Assembly (NCBI RefSeq): GCF_000772105.1
Contig: NZ_CP009356.1
Coordinates: 186,001-250,000, forward strand
DNA from: Vibrio tubiashii ATCC 19109
Lineage (GTDB): Bacteria > Pseudomonadota > Gammaproteobacteria > Enterobacterales > Vibrionaceae
Reading direction: 5' to 3'
DNA: 64,000 nt
Below the pieces are notes generated by a model. That model ran no database searches and was not told the origin of the DNA. It saw only the letters and a program-made list of their open reading frames with translations. A program made the position numbers and the translations under genes. Shown here piece after piece: positions 1-9,064 of this stretch. The stretch's first letter is position 1, and every line of letters starts with the position of its first letter.

Positions 1-174
1 ACAAAGCAAGTGAGCGGCGGTGGCGTGGTTGGCGCAATTGACGGGGCTGGTGCGGTTGCAGACGGTTTGTCTCGTCTACTCGAATCGGCTGGTTTGGGTG
101 TTGAAGGCCTAACCCGTCCATCACCAAAACCAAAAAACGGCAACGTATGTTGTAGCAACAGCCGCCGCATCTAA
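1..174 (+). CDS. C-terminal part of a small Gly/Ala-rich peptide, possible microcin-type precursor (partial)
   Basis: The frame is open from the first base and stops with TAA at 172-174, giving the last 57 residues of a protein whose start lies outside the window. The visible part is rich in small residues (SGGGVVGAIDGAGAVADGL), followed by a Pro/Lys linker (PSPKPKNG) and a tail with a Cys-Cys pair (NVCCSNSRRI). Small, Gly-rich peptides of this kind are the usual cargo of C39-peptidase ABC exporters, and such an exporter operon begins 57 bases downstream on the same strand. The precursor role is an inference from composition and context; the leader and any double-glycine cleavage site cannot be seen. 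It could also be the end of an unrelated small protein. Confidence 0.55.
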   Translation, partial: TKQVSGGGVVGAIDGAGAVADGLSRLLESAGLGVEGLTRPSPKPKNGNVCCSNSRRI

Positions 175-231
175 TCGGCGCAGGCGGGGTATTGAGCTCC
201 GCCTTCTTCTCCTGCGAATTGGACCACTGTT

Positions 232-1611
232 ATGAACTCACCCACTCACGATTTGTCCCACACGCCACACCCATTGTTTCAGTGCCTCACCAAACTAGGA
301 CTCGCGCTTTCCCAAGCGCATGTGGACCGTCTCTCTTCTTTTTCCTCGATGTATCTGCACGAACGCTTAGCGGTGTATTTGACGGAGCAAGGTGTCCCCT
401 TTTCCGCTACCGCCGTTCAGGAGGAGTCGGATCTGGAGTTGTTGTCGCCGCCCTGTCTGGTCCACTGGAACTTGCACCATTGCGTTGTCGTCCTCGACGT
501 CTCCCTTCAGGGACTGCTGGTGTGGGATCCGTATTTAGGCGAGCGACATTATCGCAGCATGGAGTTTCTCGATCTGTGTAAAAAGCCCGGTTACGTCAAC
601 TACGTTCTATCGCTGGGCGAGCCCTCCCCAGGCCCCTCACCATTAGCCCAAGTTTTCAAACGAGAGCAAGCCCAAGAACGCACGCTGGTCAAGCGGTTAA
701 CCCCATTGGCTTTGATGATGTCGTCGTTTGGCAAACGCCCAACCCGCGCGCTCCTTCGCCTGCTGACTCGGTGGTGGGATTGCTGCGTTCAGCCGGACAT
801 TTTGGCCGCTCCGCGACACAATATTCAGCGCGTGCTTGCGTGTCCCAACGAACAAGCACGCCACTTGGCCAGAGCCAACTTAGCAGAACTGGCGATCAAT
901 ATGGGCTACACCGCCCATCTATTGCGGAAATTACGCCGTCCTCGCTCGGTTGAATGGGCACACCGCGTGATCTCGGCTCCGCTGTCTTCCCCTCTGTCGC
1001 CGTTTGACGGTCAATGTATCATTGAGTTACTCCACCTGTTTGACCCAATTAGCGCAGTGTACAGCGTGCTGCAAAATCTGCCCTCAGATCGCGATGTGGT
1101 GGTCTACGGTAACCCCTGGGATGACACCATGATCACTCTGTGTCACCAAGCATTCGCTGAGCAAGGTCATGAACGTACCTTGGAGATCTTGCCGCCCGCG
1201 GGTAAGCACTCGTTTTTCAAACTGCTTAAACGGGCGCGGGCAGGGGCACACATTATTATGTTTGCCGATGGCAATCCGTTGTTTGTTTCGGACGAAGCGT
1301 CGGGGCTCCAGATGGCACGCTCATTCACGGCGTGTACGATGTGGCATCAGCGCGCGTTTATCACCCACACCGGCGCCTTACTGGCCGACAAAACGGCGGC
1401 CAATTTGTACATCGCCGGGCTGATCAAACGAAAACGCTTCACTCTGGAGGTTACGCCCATCCCGACACGACACCTATCCCGAGAGGACATAGTGCAAGCC
1501 AAGGCCGACGCCCTGTGCCGACTGATAGAAATCAGCCCACAAGGTTGGTTATTTTGGCGTAACGCCGAGGTCTACTTTCATGAATATCACCCCGCTTTGG
1601 AGCCTCAATGA
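232..1611 (+). CDS. Two-part protein: C39-like segment plus acyltransferase-like C-terminus, microcin-type operon
   Basis: 459 aa, function unknown. Residues about 75-120 (PCLVHWNLHH, then WDPYLGERHY) closely follow the His and Asp part of the C39 peptidase domain in the exporter two genes downstream (CILHWDLNHF, HDPYIGRRRL). The N-terminus lacks the C39 cysteine motif, so this copy is probably not a peptidase. The C-terminal third weakly resembles LpxL-type lipid acyltransferases: YGNPWDD near residue 294 where that family has HFGNWE, MFADG near 343, and a closing PQGWLFWRNAEVYF like the family's PEQWLWFHRRW. The catalytic histidine of that family is not evident. The stop overlaps the next start (ATGA), so it belongs to the export operon. 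Possible roles are peptide modification, lipid-related self-protection, or a substrate-recognition subunit. Confidence 0.7.
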   Translation: MNSPTHDLSHTPHPLFQCLTKLGLALSQAHVDRLSSFSSMYLHERLAVYLTEQGVPFSATAVQEESDLELLSPPCLVHWNLHHCVVVLDVSLQGLLVWDPYLGERHYRSMEFLDLCKKPGYVNYVLSLGEPSPGPSPLAQVFKREQAQERTLVKRLTPLALMMSSFGKRPTRALLRLLTRWWDCCVQPDILAAPRHNIQRVLACPNEQARHLARANLAELAINMGYTAHLLRKLRRPRSVEWAHRVISAPLSSPLSPFDGQCIIELLHLFDPISAVYSVLQNLPSDRDVVVYGNPWDDTMITLCHQAFAEQGHERTLEILPPAGKHSFFKLLKRARAGAHIIMFADGNPLFVSDEASGLQMARSFTACTMWHQRAFITHTGALLADKTAANLYIAGLIKRKRFTLEVTPIPTRHLSREDIVQAKADALCRLIEISPQGWLFWRNAEVYFHEYHPALEPQ

Positions 1612-2861
1612 GCCTATTTCGCAATGAAGTGACCGAGCGCCAGCACGGCTACTACGGTGACATTTTGATCGCGCTGCCACCCACTTTTACGCGCTTGATT
1701 GCCCTGACTAGCCTCGTGGGGATCGTCGTTGTTGCTTTCACTCTTTGGGGAGAATTTAGCCAGAAAGAAAAAGTGCAAGGGCTATTACTACCAAAAGGGG
1801 GCATTGCTGATGTGTTCGCCCCAGAGTCCGGTCTCATCAGCCAGCGACTGGTCGAGGAAGGACAGCGGGTCACGCGCGGACAAGCGCTGTATGTCATCAA
1901 CACCGAATCCACCAACCCCACCGATGGCGACCTACGCCAGCACTTGGGGGCATTGATGAACAAGAATGTCGAACTGGTTAAACAGCAGGTTGCGGCCAAC
2001 GAGACCTTAACCCACCAAAAGCAACAAGCGTTGGAGCGGGAGATCCGTCAATTGGCGGTCAATGCCGAAGGTCACCGACAGGTCATCGCGCTCAAGAAAC
2101 AACAGCTCAAACTGGCTCAGGAGACACTGGCGTCCTTTGTCACCAAGCAGCAGCAGCAAACCATCAGTAAAATAGAGCTTCGCCAACGGCGCAGTGACAT
2201 GCTCGCCATTGAGGCCGATTTGCAGCAATTGCAATTGCAATTGGACGACTTTCGTTACCAGAAAACGCAAAAACAGGCAGAAATCAAACAACTTGGTAGC
2301 CAATTGACCTTAGAACGCGCCCAATTGCAGCGCCGTGTTGGCGACGTCCAACAGCAATTAGCCACCAACAATGCGCTTAAAGAGACGGTCGTCCCCTCGC
2401 CTTTTGACGGCACCGTCTCGGCACTCAACGTCTCGCAAGGGCCCGTGTCGCAAAACAGTGTGTTACTCAGCATCATTCCCGAGGGTCAAGCTTTGCAGGC
2501 GGTGTTGTTCGTTCCAAGCCGGGCGGTGGGATTTTTATCTGTGGGTCAATCCGTCCGTTTGCAATATGAAGCGTTCCCCTACCAAAAATTCGGCCAGTAC
2601 GAGGGGGTGATTGACGCCATCTCATCCACCACGGTTGCGGTGGACGATCTCAAATACCAACCGCCTTCCCAAGCCAAAACCCCGTTGCCACCGTTTGTCT
2701 ACTTAGTCAAAGTGACGCTGCGCTCGCAATCGGTGGATGTGTATGGGGTCGACACCCCACTTCGTGCCGGAATGAACCTTGAAGCGAGCCTAGAAGTCGA
2801 ACGACGAAAAATCTATCAGTGGCTCCTCGATCCTTTCAAAAAAGTCCAAGAATACATGTAA
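1608..2861 (+). CDS. HlyD/CvaA-type membrane fusion protein of a peptide exporter
   Basis: 417 aa. This is a periplasmic adaptor that bridges an inner-membrane ABC exporter to an outer-membrane TolC-type channel. One N-terminal membrane segment lies at about residues 28-48 (LIALTSLVGIVVVAFTLWG). It is followed by a first lipoyl half (VFAPESGLISQRLVEEGQRV), a long Gln-rich coiled-coil hairpin (about 110-255), a second lipoyl half (VVPSPFDGTVSALNVSQGPV) and a beta-barrel region. This order and length are typical of CvaA and other bacteriocin-export adaptors. The ATG overlaps the upstream stop by four bases and the exporter gene follows nine bases later, so the three genes are co-translated. No outer-membrane channel gene is present; TolC would have to come from elsewhere. 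Confidence 0.9.
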   Translation: MSLFRNEVTERQHGYYGDILIALPPTFTRLIALTSLVGIVVVAFTLWGEFSQKEKVQGLLLPKGGIADVFAPESGLISQRLVEEGQRVTRGQALYVINTESTNPTDGDLRQHLGALMNKNVELVKQQVAANETLTHQKQQALEREIRQLAVNAEGHRQVIALKKQQLKLAQETLASFVTKQQQQTISKIELRQRRSDMLAIEADLQQLQLQLDDFRYQKTQKQAEIKQLGSQLTLERAQLQRRVGDVQQQLATNNALKETVVPSPFDGTVSALNVSQGPVSQNSVLLSIIPEGQALQAVLFVPSRAVGFLSVGQSVRLQYEAFPYQKFGQYEGVIDAISSTTVAVDDLKYQPPSQAKTPLPPFVYLVKVTLRSQSVDVYGVDTPLRAGMNLEASLEVERRKIYQWLLDPFKKVQEYM

Positions 2862-2870
2862 GGTAATACA

Positions 2871-5000
2871 GTGACAGTATTGAATGATTTAGCGGAACGC
2901 CTGCAGATCGGTTTTTCGCGCAAGATCCCCCTCTTCTATCAATCCGAGGCCGCTGAATGCGGGCTCGCGTGTGTCGGTATGATCGCCGAGTACTGGGGGC
3001 ATAAATTGAACCTAACCCGCTTACGCAGCGAGATGTCGGTGTCGCTCAATGGCAGCACCCTCAGCGATCTGATGACCATGGCCAAAAAGCTCGACCTAAG
3101 CGGTCGTCCGCTGCGTGTCGAAGTGGACGATTTGGCGAACGTCGCCAACCCGTGTATCTTGCACTGGGATCTCAATCACTTTGTCGTCTTAGTGAAGGTC
3201 AGCCGGCATTATTTTTACATTCACGATCCCTATATTGGCCGCCGTCGTCTGTCGCGCGCGGCGTTTTCACAGCATTTCACGGGAGTGATCTTAGAGCTGA
3301 CCCCAATCGACAGCATGGCCCCTATGCGTCATGACATCCATCAACCGACCTTGCGTGATGTGTTCGGCCGCCCTAACGGTCTGATCGGCTCGCTGGCGAA
3401 AATCGTTGCGTTAGCCCTGGTGTATGAGATTTGTGTCTTAGGGGCCAGCTTTCTGCCTCAAGTGGTGATTGACCACGTTGTCCCCAGCCAAGATCAGAGC
3501 TTATTGTCTTTGGTCATCATAGGCTTTGGTTTACTGCTCCTGATCCGCGTGGGGGCCAGTGCATTGCGCGCTTGGACCGTCATGGCAGTCAGCGCCAGCT
3601 TTAACCTGCAGTGGCGTGCACGCGTCTTTCAGCACATGATGCACTTACCGATCCCCTTTTTTGAAAAACGTAATCTGGGTGACATCGCGTCACGGTTTGA
3701 TTCTTTGGACGTTATCGAAAGTGCCATTACTAAACAGGTTGTCGAAGCGTTGTTGGACGGAATGCTGGCGATGGGTGCGCTGGCCATGCTATTGGGTTAC
3801 GACCCCAAGATTGCCGCCATTGCCTTGGGGGCCATGAGCGTCTATTTTCTGCTGCGACAAGGATTCTTCGCGCGATTTCGCGAACTCAATCTCGAGTTCA
3901 TTTTATCCAGTGCTAAGGAAAAAACGTATTTTCTAGAAACGGTTCGCAGCATCCAGAGCATTCGATTGTTTGGCCGCACTGACAATCGCGCGGTTCGCTG
4001 GCAAAATCTTTTGGTCGATGAGCGCAATGCCGACATTCGACAGCAGAAACTCGGTATTATGTTCGAGTCGATGAGTACTCTGATTTTTGGTCTTGAAGGT
4101 CTGATGATCGTTTGGGTCGGTACCGCAGCCGCACTCACCGGGGATCTGACGGTAGGGATGCTCATCGCGGCCTTGTCGTTTAAAGATCAGTTCTCCACCC
4201 GAGTCTCCGGCTTTATTGATACTCTGTTTCAGCTCAAGATGCTGAGTTTACACTTAGAGCGCGTGGGCGATGTGGTGTTGACTGAACGAGAAGAGCCCGA
4301 ACCTCAGCGTTCTTACGTCGATGTGGCACACTTGTCACCTAGCATTCGTTTTGAGCAGGTCAGTTATCAGTATTCTGACCATGAGCCTCGCGTGATCGAC
4401 AATCTCAGCTTTGAGATCCACGCGGGTGAAGCGGTCGCCCTGATTGGCGCCTCTGGGTGTGGCAAAACCACCGTGATTAAGTTGATGCTCGGCATGCTAA
4501 CGCCCACCCAAGGTCAAATTCTCATCGACGGCACGCCACTCAGTTCGCTGAATCTAAGCGAATATCGCCAGAGGATAGGCAGCGTCATGCAAGATGACAC
4601 CTTGTTATCTGGCTCACTAGAAGAAAACATTTCGTTTTTCGACCTCCAGGTTGATGCGCAGCGTGTACGCGACGTGGCGGCCATGGCCGACATTCGCCAG
4701 CACATTGAGCAGTTACCGATGGGGTATGAGACCTTAGTGGGTGAACTGGGCAACACCTTGTCTGGTGGACAAAAACAACGCGTGCTCCTTGCCAGAGCCC
4801 TGTATCGACAACCAGACATTCTGATCTTCGATGAAGCGACCAGTCACTTGGATGCCCAATCGGAGCAACACATCAACACCATGATCCGTGACCAAGCTGC
4901 AATCACCCGCGTGATTGTGGCTCACCGCCCCAGCACCATTGATTCTGCGGATCGCGTGATTGATATTGCCGCGCTCAACGGGATCAGCGCTCAGTCCTAG
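2871..5000 (+). CDS. Peptidase C39-containing bacteriocin/microcin ABC exporter (CvaB-like)
   Basis: 709 aa, GTG start. It cleaves the leader of a peptide precursor behind a double-glycine site and pumps the mature peptide across the inner membrane. Domains in order: an N-terminal C39 cysteine protease with Cys30 in AAECGLACVGM, His near 104 in HWDLNHFVV and Asp near 118 in IHDPYIG; an ABC transmembrane domain (about 165-460); and a nucleotide-binding domain with Walker A GASGCGKTT near 527, signature LSGGQKQR near 629 and Walker B ILIFDEA near 652. All key residues are present, so it should be active. It is the last gene of the operon with the HlyD adaptor and the C39-like protein. A cleavage site in the partial peptide at position 1 would confirm the substrate. 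Confidence 0.95.
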   Translation: MTVLNDLAERLQIGFSRKIPLFYQSEAAECGLACVGMIAEYWGHKLNLTRLRSEMSVSLNGSTLSDLMTMAKKLDLSGRPLRVEVDDLANVANPCILHWDLNHFVVLVKVSRHYFYIHDPYIGRRRLSRAAFSQHFTGVILELTPIDSMAPMRHDIHQPTLRDVFGRPNGLIGSLAKIVALALVYEICVLGASFLPQVVIDHVVPSQDQSLLSLVIIGFGLLLLIRVGASALRAWTVMAVSASFNLQWRARVFQHMMHLPIPFFEKRNLGDIASRFDSLDVIESAITKQVVEALLDGMLAMGALAMLLGYDPKIAAIALGAMSVYFLLRQGFFARFRELNLEFILSSAKEKTYFLETVRSIQSIRLFGRTDNRAVRWQNLLVDERNADIRQQKLGIMFESMSTLIFGLEGLMIVWVGTAAALTGDLTVGMLIAALSFKDQFSTRVSGFIDTLFQLKMLSLHLERVGDVVLTEREEPEPQRSYVDVAHLSPSIRFEQVSYQYSDHEPRVIDNLSFEIHAGEAVALIGASGCGKTTVIKLMLGMLTPTQGQILIDGTPLSSLNLSEYRQRIGSVMQDDTLLSGSLEENISFFDLQVDAQRVRDVAAMADIRQHIEQLPMGYETLVGELGNTLSGGQKQRVLLARALYRQPDILIFDEATSHLDAQSEQHINTMIRDQAAITRVIVAHRPSTIDSADRVIDIAALNGISAQS

Positions 5001-5027
5001 CGCGTAAAATGGGGCCGAGCGCCAAGA

Positions 5028-5053
5028 CACCCAGACGTGGATGGGTGGATTTT
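5028..5053 (+). terminator. Possible terminator after the exporter operon
   Basis: A six-base stem (CACCCA / TGGGTG) with an eight-base loop is followed by GATTTT, 28 bases after the exporter stop. The stem is short and the T run brief, so termination may be partial. The remaining bases up to the AraC gene at 5286 are AT-rich and probably hold that gene's promoter. Confidence 0.4.
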
Positions 5054-5285
5054 CTAGCTCCGCGTCGATACGCTCACGGCCAAACCGCTCATCGCACAGA
5101 ACAAAAATAGAGTAATTACACTATTTCAATCAACACAATTGGTTATTAATGCAACATAAAGATAATTAACTCTTATTTATCAGTCAATTAAAAAACACGC
5201 CGAAAAACTCTATCACGTCATGAATGACTGATAATTCATCTTTTTTGATTAACGACCAGAACTATTTACAGCGCATAGTGATGTT

Positions 5286-6311
5286 ATGACTGGCTCAACA
5301 AGGGATTTCGAACGGATGGTAGAACCTAGCAAACCTTTACGCATCACTGCCTTACTACTCAATAACGTCCCAACGACCGCGATCACCGGTCCCGTAGAGA
5401 TGTTAATCATTGCCGCCAAATTGGCCGGACTTCCCGATCCTGATGTGCGTTATATTTCTCCTTACGATGCCCACATACACACCTTCTCTGGACTGACAAT
5501 TGCCTGTCCCACACCGTGGCAGCAAGTTGAAAAAACAGACATTTTCTTGCTCGGTTGCTGTGGCGATCCGAGTGACGAGGCGTATTTGCTGCCAGACAAG
5601 CTCAAAACGTGGTTGACGCAGCAGCTCGTCGGCAGCCAGTTTGTTGTCTCCCTGTGCACGGGGACGTTTTTACTGGCCGAGTTGGGGTTACTCAATCATC
5701 GCAGTGCCACCACCCATTGGGCACATGTGGCGGGCTTTCGGGAACGCTACCCCAGTGTCAAGCTGATGCCTCACCTAAAAATCACTCACGAAGGGCCGTT
5801 TATCTGCTCGTCGAGCGTGCGGGATTATTATGACGCCACCTTATTGATGATCGATGAATTGTTCGGCAGTGGGCATCGCGCGCGTTGTGAGCGCTACATT
5901 GGGGGGGACATTTCCAATGTTGCGCGGATTTGCCTGACCAGTTTTGGCCAATATCGGCAGCACAACGACACGCTGATCCATGAACTGCAAGACTGGATGC
6001 ATCATGAACACCCTGGCAATTTGACCGTGGCACGCTGCGCAAGCAAGAGTTTTTTAAGCGAAAAACAGATGACGCGACGGTTCAAAGCGGCAACCGGCGA
6101 CGTGCCGGTTAACTATATTCAGCGCCTGCGCCTCTCGTCTGCACGAGACAAGCTCAGTACCACCCGGCTGAACATTGAAACCATCAGCCGTCAAGTGGGC
6201 TACAGCAACATCAATCATTTCCGGTTACTGTTTAAGAAGTTTTATGACATGACGCCCACTCAATACCGTAAAGTGACGCAATCTTATTGTGAACATGAGC
6301 CTGCCCACTAA
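5286..6311 (+). CDS. AraC-family regulator with N-terminal DJ-1/PfpI (GATase-like) domain
   Basis: 341 aa. The first ~190 residues form a DJ-1/PfpI-type fold, with the elbow cysteine in VSLCTGTFLLAE near residue 122 followed by ATTHWAHVAGF. The last ~100 residues carry two AraC helix-turn-helix units (KSFLSEKQMTRRFKAATG; ISRQVGYSNINHFRLLFKKF). This is the FtrA/GlxA-type architecture, in which the DJ-1 part is usually a ligand sensor and not an enzyme. It sits behind the peptide exporter and may control it or an unlinked catabolic locus; no target can be read from the sequence. An ATG at 5319, which would remove the first 11 residues, is an alternative start. Confidence 0.9.
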   Translation: MTGSTRDFERMVEPSKPLRITALLLNNVPTTAITGPVEMLIIAAKLAGLPDPDVRYISPYDAHIHTFSGLTIACPTPWQQVEKTDIFLLGCCGDPSDEAYLLPDKLKTWLTQQLVGSQFVVSLCTGTFLLAELGLLNHRSATTHWAHVAGFRERYPSVKLMPHLKITHEGPFICSSSVRDYYDATLLMIDELFGSGHRARCERYIGGDISNVARICLTSFGQYRQHNDTLIHELQDWMHHEHPGNLTVARCASKSFLSEKQMTRRFKAATGDVPVNYIQRLRLSSARDKLSTTRLNIETISRQVGYSNINHFRLLFKKFYDMTPTQYRKVTQSYCEHEPAH

Positions 6312-6335
6312 GGATGGGGGCCCCGCCCCTCTCGA

Positions 6336-6599
6336 TCAAGCTTCGGTCAAGGTGATCTGCTCACCACGAACGATTTGGTAGACAGCGATATTATGTTGGC
6401 AAAGCTGCCTGACCACCTCAGGAATGCTTTGGATCGGCAAGGCCAATACATAGCCAAATTCCAACCGCTGGATCGATCCCGAGGCCTCCGGTCCGACGAA
6501 AGACGCCAATACCTTGAACGCCGTCTCTTGCCATTCCCCCACTTCAAAATACACCTGATATACCGCCTGACTGTAATCACGTGGTGTGCCGTGTGTCAT
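6336..6599 (-). CDS. Hypothetical protein, 87 aa
   Basis: No family recognised. The ATG at 6599 has a good ribosome site (GGAGAGGTGACC) directly upstream; a GTG two codons earlier is too close to it. The protein is soluble and mixed alpha/beta in character, with aromatic stretches (AVYQVYFEVGEWQETAF) and no membrane segment. It lies 30 bases downstream of the 181-aa gene on the same strand, so the two are probably one transcript. The run of small unknown - strand genes here, together with a RadC-type protein, is typical of plasmid and integrative-element backbones. Confidence 0.65.
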   Translation of the reverse strand: MTHGTPRDYSQAVYQVYFEVGEWQETAFKVLASFVGPEASGSIQRLEFGYVLALPIQSIPEVVRQLCQHNIAVYQIVRGEQITLTEA

Positions 6600-6629
6600 G
6601 GTCACCTCTCCTCTGTCGTCGCCAGTCTG

Positions 6630-7175
6630 TCATGCAATGCGCTCGCGAACATCGACCTCAATCAGCCAAATCTCTTCTTGGTAAGACGGTCGCACCCGGT
6701 CGGGTGTCACCACCCATCCACCGTCTATCCTATCATCCTCGGTCACCAACGACAGCGCGCTCCCGTCCGTGAACAATAGGTTGAGCCCCCAGTCGTAGAT
6801 CAGCGTTTCGTCGCTCGCTGCCCAGCCGCCTTGATCGCCGTGCTGCCATTCGGCATCACGACTGCGCCGGCGGAGGATCTCGATCGCCTCAATCACAGCG
6901 AGGGGCGAGGCTGCGCCATCCTGTTGAGCTCGGTAGCATGCCGGTGAGCCCTCCATCGGCCGCAGCATTGGCAGATGGAAATCATGACCTTGCGGGGTGG
7001 TATACCACTCATTGCTCAGCTCGAATACCGCGTCGCCGACCACAAAAGGCACCTGTAGGACAGGTACGTCCGATTGAGTCATGGCCAGCAATGGCTGTAG
7101 GCTCAGTGACGCCCCTAGCAATTGCGGTAGCGTCACCATTGACCACGCATCCATTTCATACACCAGCGGTTTCAT
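6630..7175 (-). CDS. Hypothetical protein, 181 aa
   Basis: No family recognised. The start has a strong ribosome site (AAGGAG, eight bases upstream). The protein is acidic and soluble with many Trp residues and no signal peptide or membrane helix. Its C-terminal half alternates short strands and turns (LIYDWGLNLLFTDGSAL, EDDRIDGGWVVTPDRV). It is followed by the 87-aa gene and preceded by a RadC-type gene on the same strand. I infer an accessory gene of an integrative element; no function can be assigned. Confidence 0.7.
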   Translation of the reverse strand: MKPLVYEMDAWSMVTLPQLLGASLSLQPLLAMTQSDVPVLQVPFVVGDAVFELSNEWYTTPQGHDFHLPMLRPMEGSPACYRAQQDGAASPLAVIEAIEILRRRSRDAEWQHGDQGGWAASDETLIYDWGLNLLFTDGSALSLVTEDDRIDGGWVVTPDRVRPSYQEEIWLIEVDVRERIA

Positions 7176-7274
7176 AATGGCGCTCCTTACGCAAGGCTCT
7201 GCTCACTACTATCGCGTGTCCTGCGAAGATTTACAACCGCCCTCGGACTGGCGTGGCCTTAGCAAAGGGCGCCG

Positions 7275-7763
7275 TCAGAGCCAGCCCCGCTCTGCAAACG
7301 ACACGACGTCAGCAAATGAAACCACAAAGTGGTCGAGTAGCCGAACATCCACCAGCGCAAGGGCATCGTGTAAACGGCGGGTGATCCGGCGGTCAGCCTG
7401 ACTCGGCTCCGCGCAGCCTGACGGATGATTATGAAACAAGATCACGGCGGCCGCACTGGTGGCGATGGCACGCTTCACCACTTCACGTGGGTAAACCGCG
7501 GCTTGATCAAGGGTCCCGCGAAACAATTCTTCACAGGCGCGCACCCGATGTTGATTGTCCAGAAACAGCGCCCCAAAGATCTCCACGTCGCACGCGGCCA
7601 ATTGAGTTTGGCAGAACGCTTGGGCGATGGACGGCGCATTCATCACGGGTTGCTCAAAGAGCACCAGCTTGGATTTCAGCACCGCCGCGGCCTGCTGCAA
7701 GAGGTGTTGTTCTTCGGCTGAGAACACCGGAGTTAGGGTCGTTTGGTCAAGTGGCGCGTTCAT
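7275..7763 (-). CDS. RadC-family JAMM/MPN-domain protein
   Basis: 162 aa. It carries the JAMM metal-binding signature ([17 protein letters not shown]): the HxH pair plus the downstream Ser and Asp expected of a zinc site. Length and motif match the short RadC-like proteins found on plasmids, ICEs and prophages, which lack the HhH region of chromosomal RadC. The ATG at 7763 is preferred because it has CAGGAG nine bases upstream and leads directly into the conserved region; the frame stays open further upstream but shows no conserved features. The proposed DNA-repair role of RadC was never well supported, so the true function is open. Confidence 0.85.
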   Translation of the reverse strand: MNAPLDQTTLTPVFSAEEQHLLQQAAAVLKSKLVLFEQPVMNAPSIAQAFCQTQLAACDVEIFGALFLDNQHRVRACEELFRGTLDQAAVYPREVVKRAIATSAAAVILFHNHPSGCAEPSQADRRITRRLHDALALVDVRLLDHFVVSFADVVSFAERGWL

Positions 7764-7960
7764 CACGTATCTCCTGGGTCGGCTATCGGGCGTCTGACGA
7801 CCCGCCAGACCGAGCGGGGGGCGATCGCAAGGGCGCGTAGCGGCTTGGCCCTCCCTTGCGATCGACGACCGCTTGGGCAAGGGTTCTGAGGCATTGACGC
7901 CTCACTGACCGATCCAGAGAGTCGGGCTGTCTGCCCTATGACGTGAACGGCACATGAAGG

Positions 7961-8398
7961 TTACTGAAGCCGATGAATAAGATCCGCTAAGCGACGGATC
8001 CCCATATGGGCGGTGTACAGCATGTCATCGCGTTGGGCACGTTGAAGCGTGTCATTGCTGGCGCTCAACAAAACACGTGACAGCTCGCCGGTGTCGAGGG
8101 CATGCGCTAAGATCAGCGAGGTTAATGTCGGTGGCGGCGCTTCAGACGGCGGTGGCGTCGTCACGACCTTGAGCCCGTTCAGTACACTATTTAAAATCAA
8201 GGGATCGTCACTGAGTTCGGTCAGCGCAACGAGTTCGGCGCACTTGAGCACATGCGGTTGCTCGGGATTGAGCTTATTACGCAGTGTCACCGGAGTCAGT
8301 CCCAGTTTTGGCGCCAGACGGAACATGTTGTGTTGACGTGAAAAAAGCCGGCAAGCCTGTTCAAATTGCCGCTGCCTCACGTTGAGACGTTCTGCCAT
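7961..8398 (-). CDS. Phage regulatory CII (CP76)-like protein
   Basis: 145 aa. The N-terminal half has the pattern of the phage CP76/CII family: a helix-turn-helix (LAPKLGLTPVTLRNKLNPEQ) followed by VLKCAELVALTELSDDPLIL. These proteins are lysis-lysogeny regulators of P2- and K139-like phages of vibrios. The rest has a Pro-rich linker (TTPPPSEAPPPTL) and a helical end. The start has an AGGAGG site. No other phage gene is adjacent, so this is either a prophage leftover or a regulator adopted by an integrative element together with the RadC-type gene. Confidence 0.8.
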   Translation of the reverse strand: MAERLNVRQRQFEQACRLFSRQHNMFRLAPKLGLTPVTLRNKLNPEQPHVLKCAELVALTELSDDPLILNSVLNGLKVVTTPPPSEAPPPTLTSLILAHALDTGELSRVLLSASNDTLQRAQRDDMLYTAHMGIRRLADLIHRLQ

Positions 8399-8622
8399 AA
8401 GTCCTCCTCTAGTGGGTGTGCGTGCTCACGCTAACAAAGCGCGACCAGACAGAAAAGCCTACCTTCCGGCCAGTCGCGACCCATCAAGGGTAAGACGATA
8501 CGATAAACCAATGCGCCAACGCGGCAGGCTAACAATTCAATCGAGAAAACAACCGGATAGTACCACTCGCCGTTTGACCTTGACGTGGATCTCACTTTGA
8601 ATTTAATAATGGATAATAAAAT

Positions 8623-8709
8623 GGCGAGACCCAGGAAGCGCTAAGGCGCGCATTCGCATCGCACGAGCAAGGGAGAGGTTACAGGCTCGAATCCTTTCGA
8701 GAGCGCCAG
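8623..8709 (+). other. tRNA-like remnant inside a gene-free stretch
   Basis: The stretch 8399-9064 holds no convincing gene. Inside it, 8623-8709 ends like a tRNA: a T-arm-like GGCTCGAATCC and then an encoded GCCA. The 5' side (GGCGAGA) pairs only partly with the 3' side (CGAGAGCGCC), and no normal cloverleaf forms. It may be a decayed tRNA or an attachment-site remnant beside the phage-like CII gene. Confidence 0.25.
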
Positions 8710-9064
8710 ATAAATACATGCCTGATCGCGGACTTTAGGCGACGTTAACGACAACATTCAACAAGCACGCCTTTTTTGAAGCCGAATTGAAGGGAACGAG
8801 TACTGGCACAACCCAATATCAGGATTCTGAATAGTGGTCTGGTATTTGGGGGCATAAGATTCTATTTCTCAATACACCAGACACATGACGATATCAGGGC
8901 AAGTGTACTTATATTGTTTGCGGTGTCACTGAATCCATTTTCTCAGCCAGAGTATGTTCCGAAGTAGGCGATGCCTCTTAGGCTAGACATGAAAAGTTAT
9001 ATTAGGCATGTAACCTCACGACCACTTCTGGCGGTGATTGACATTCCCCTTTAACGAACAACCC

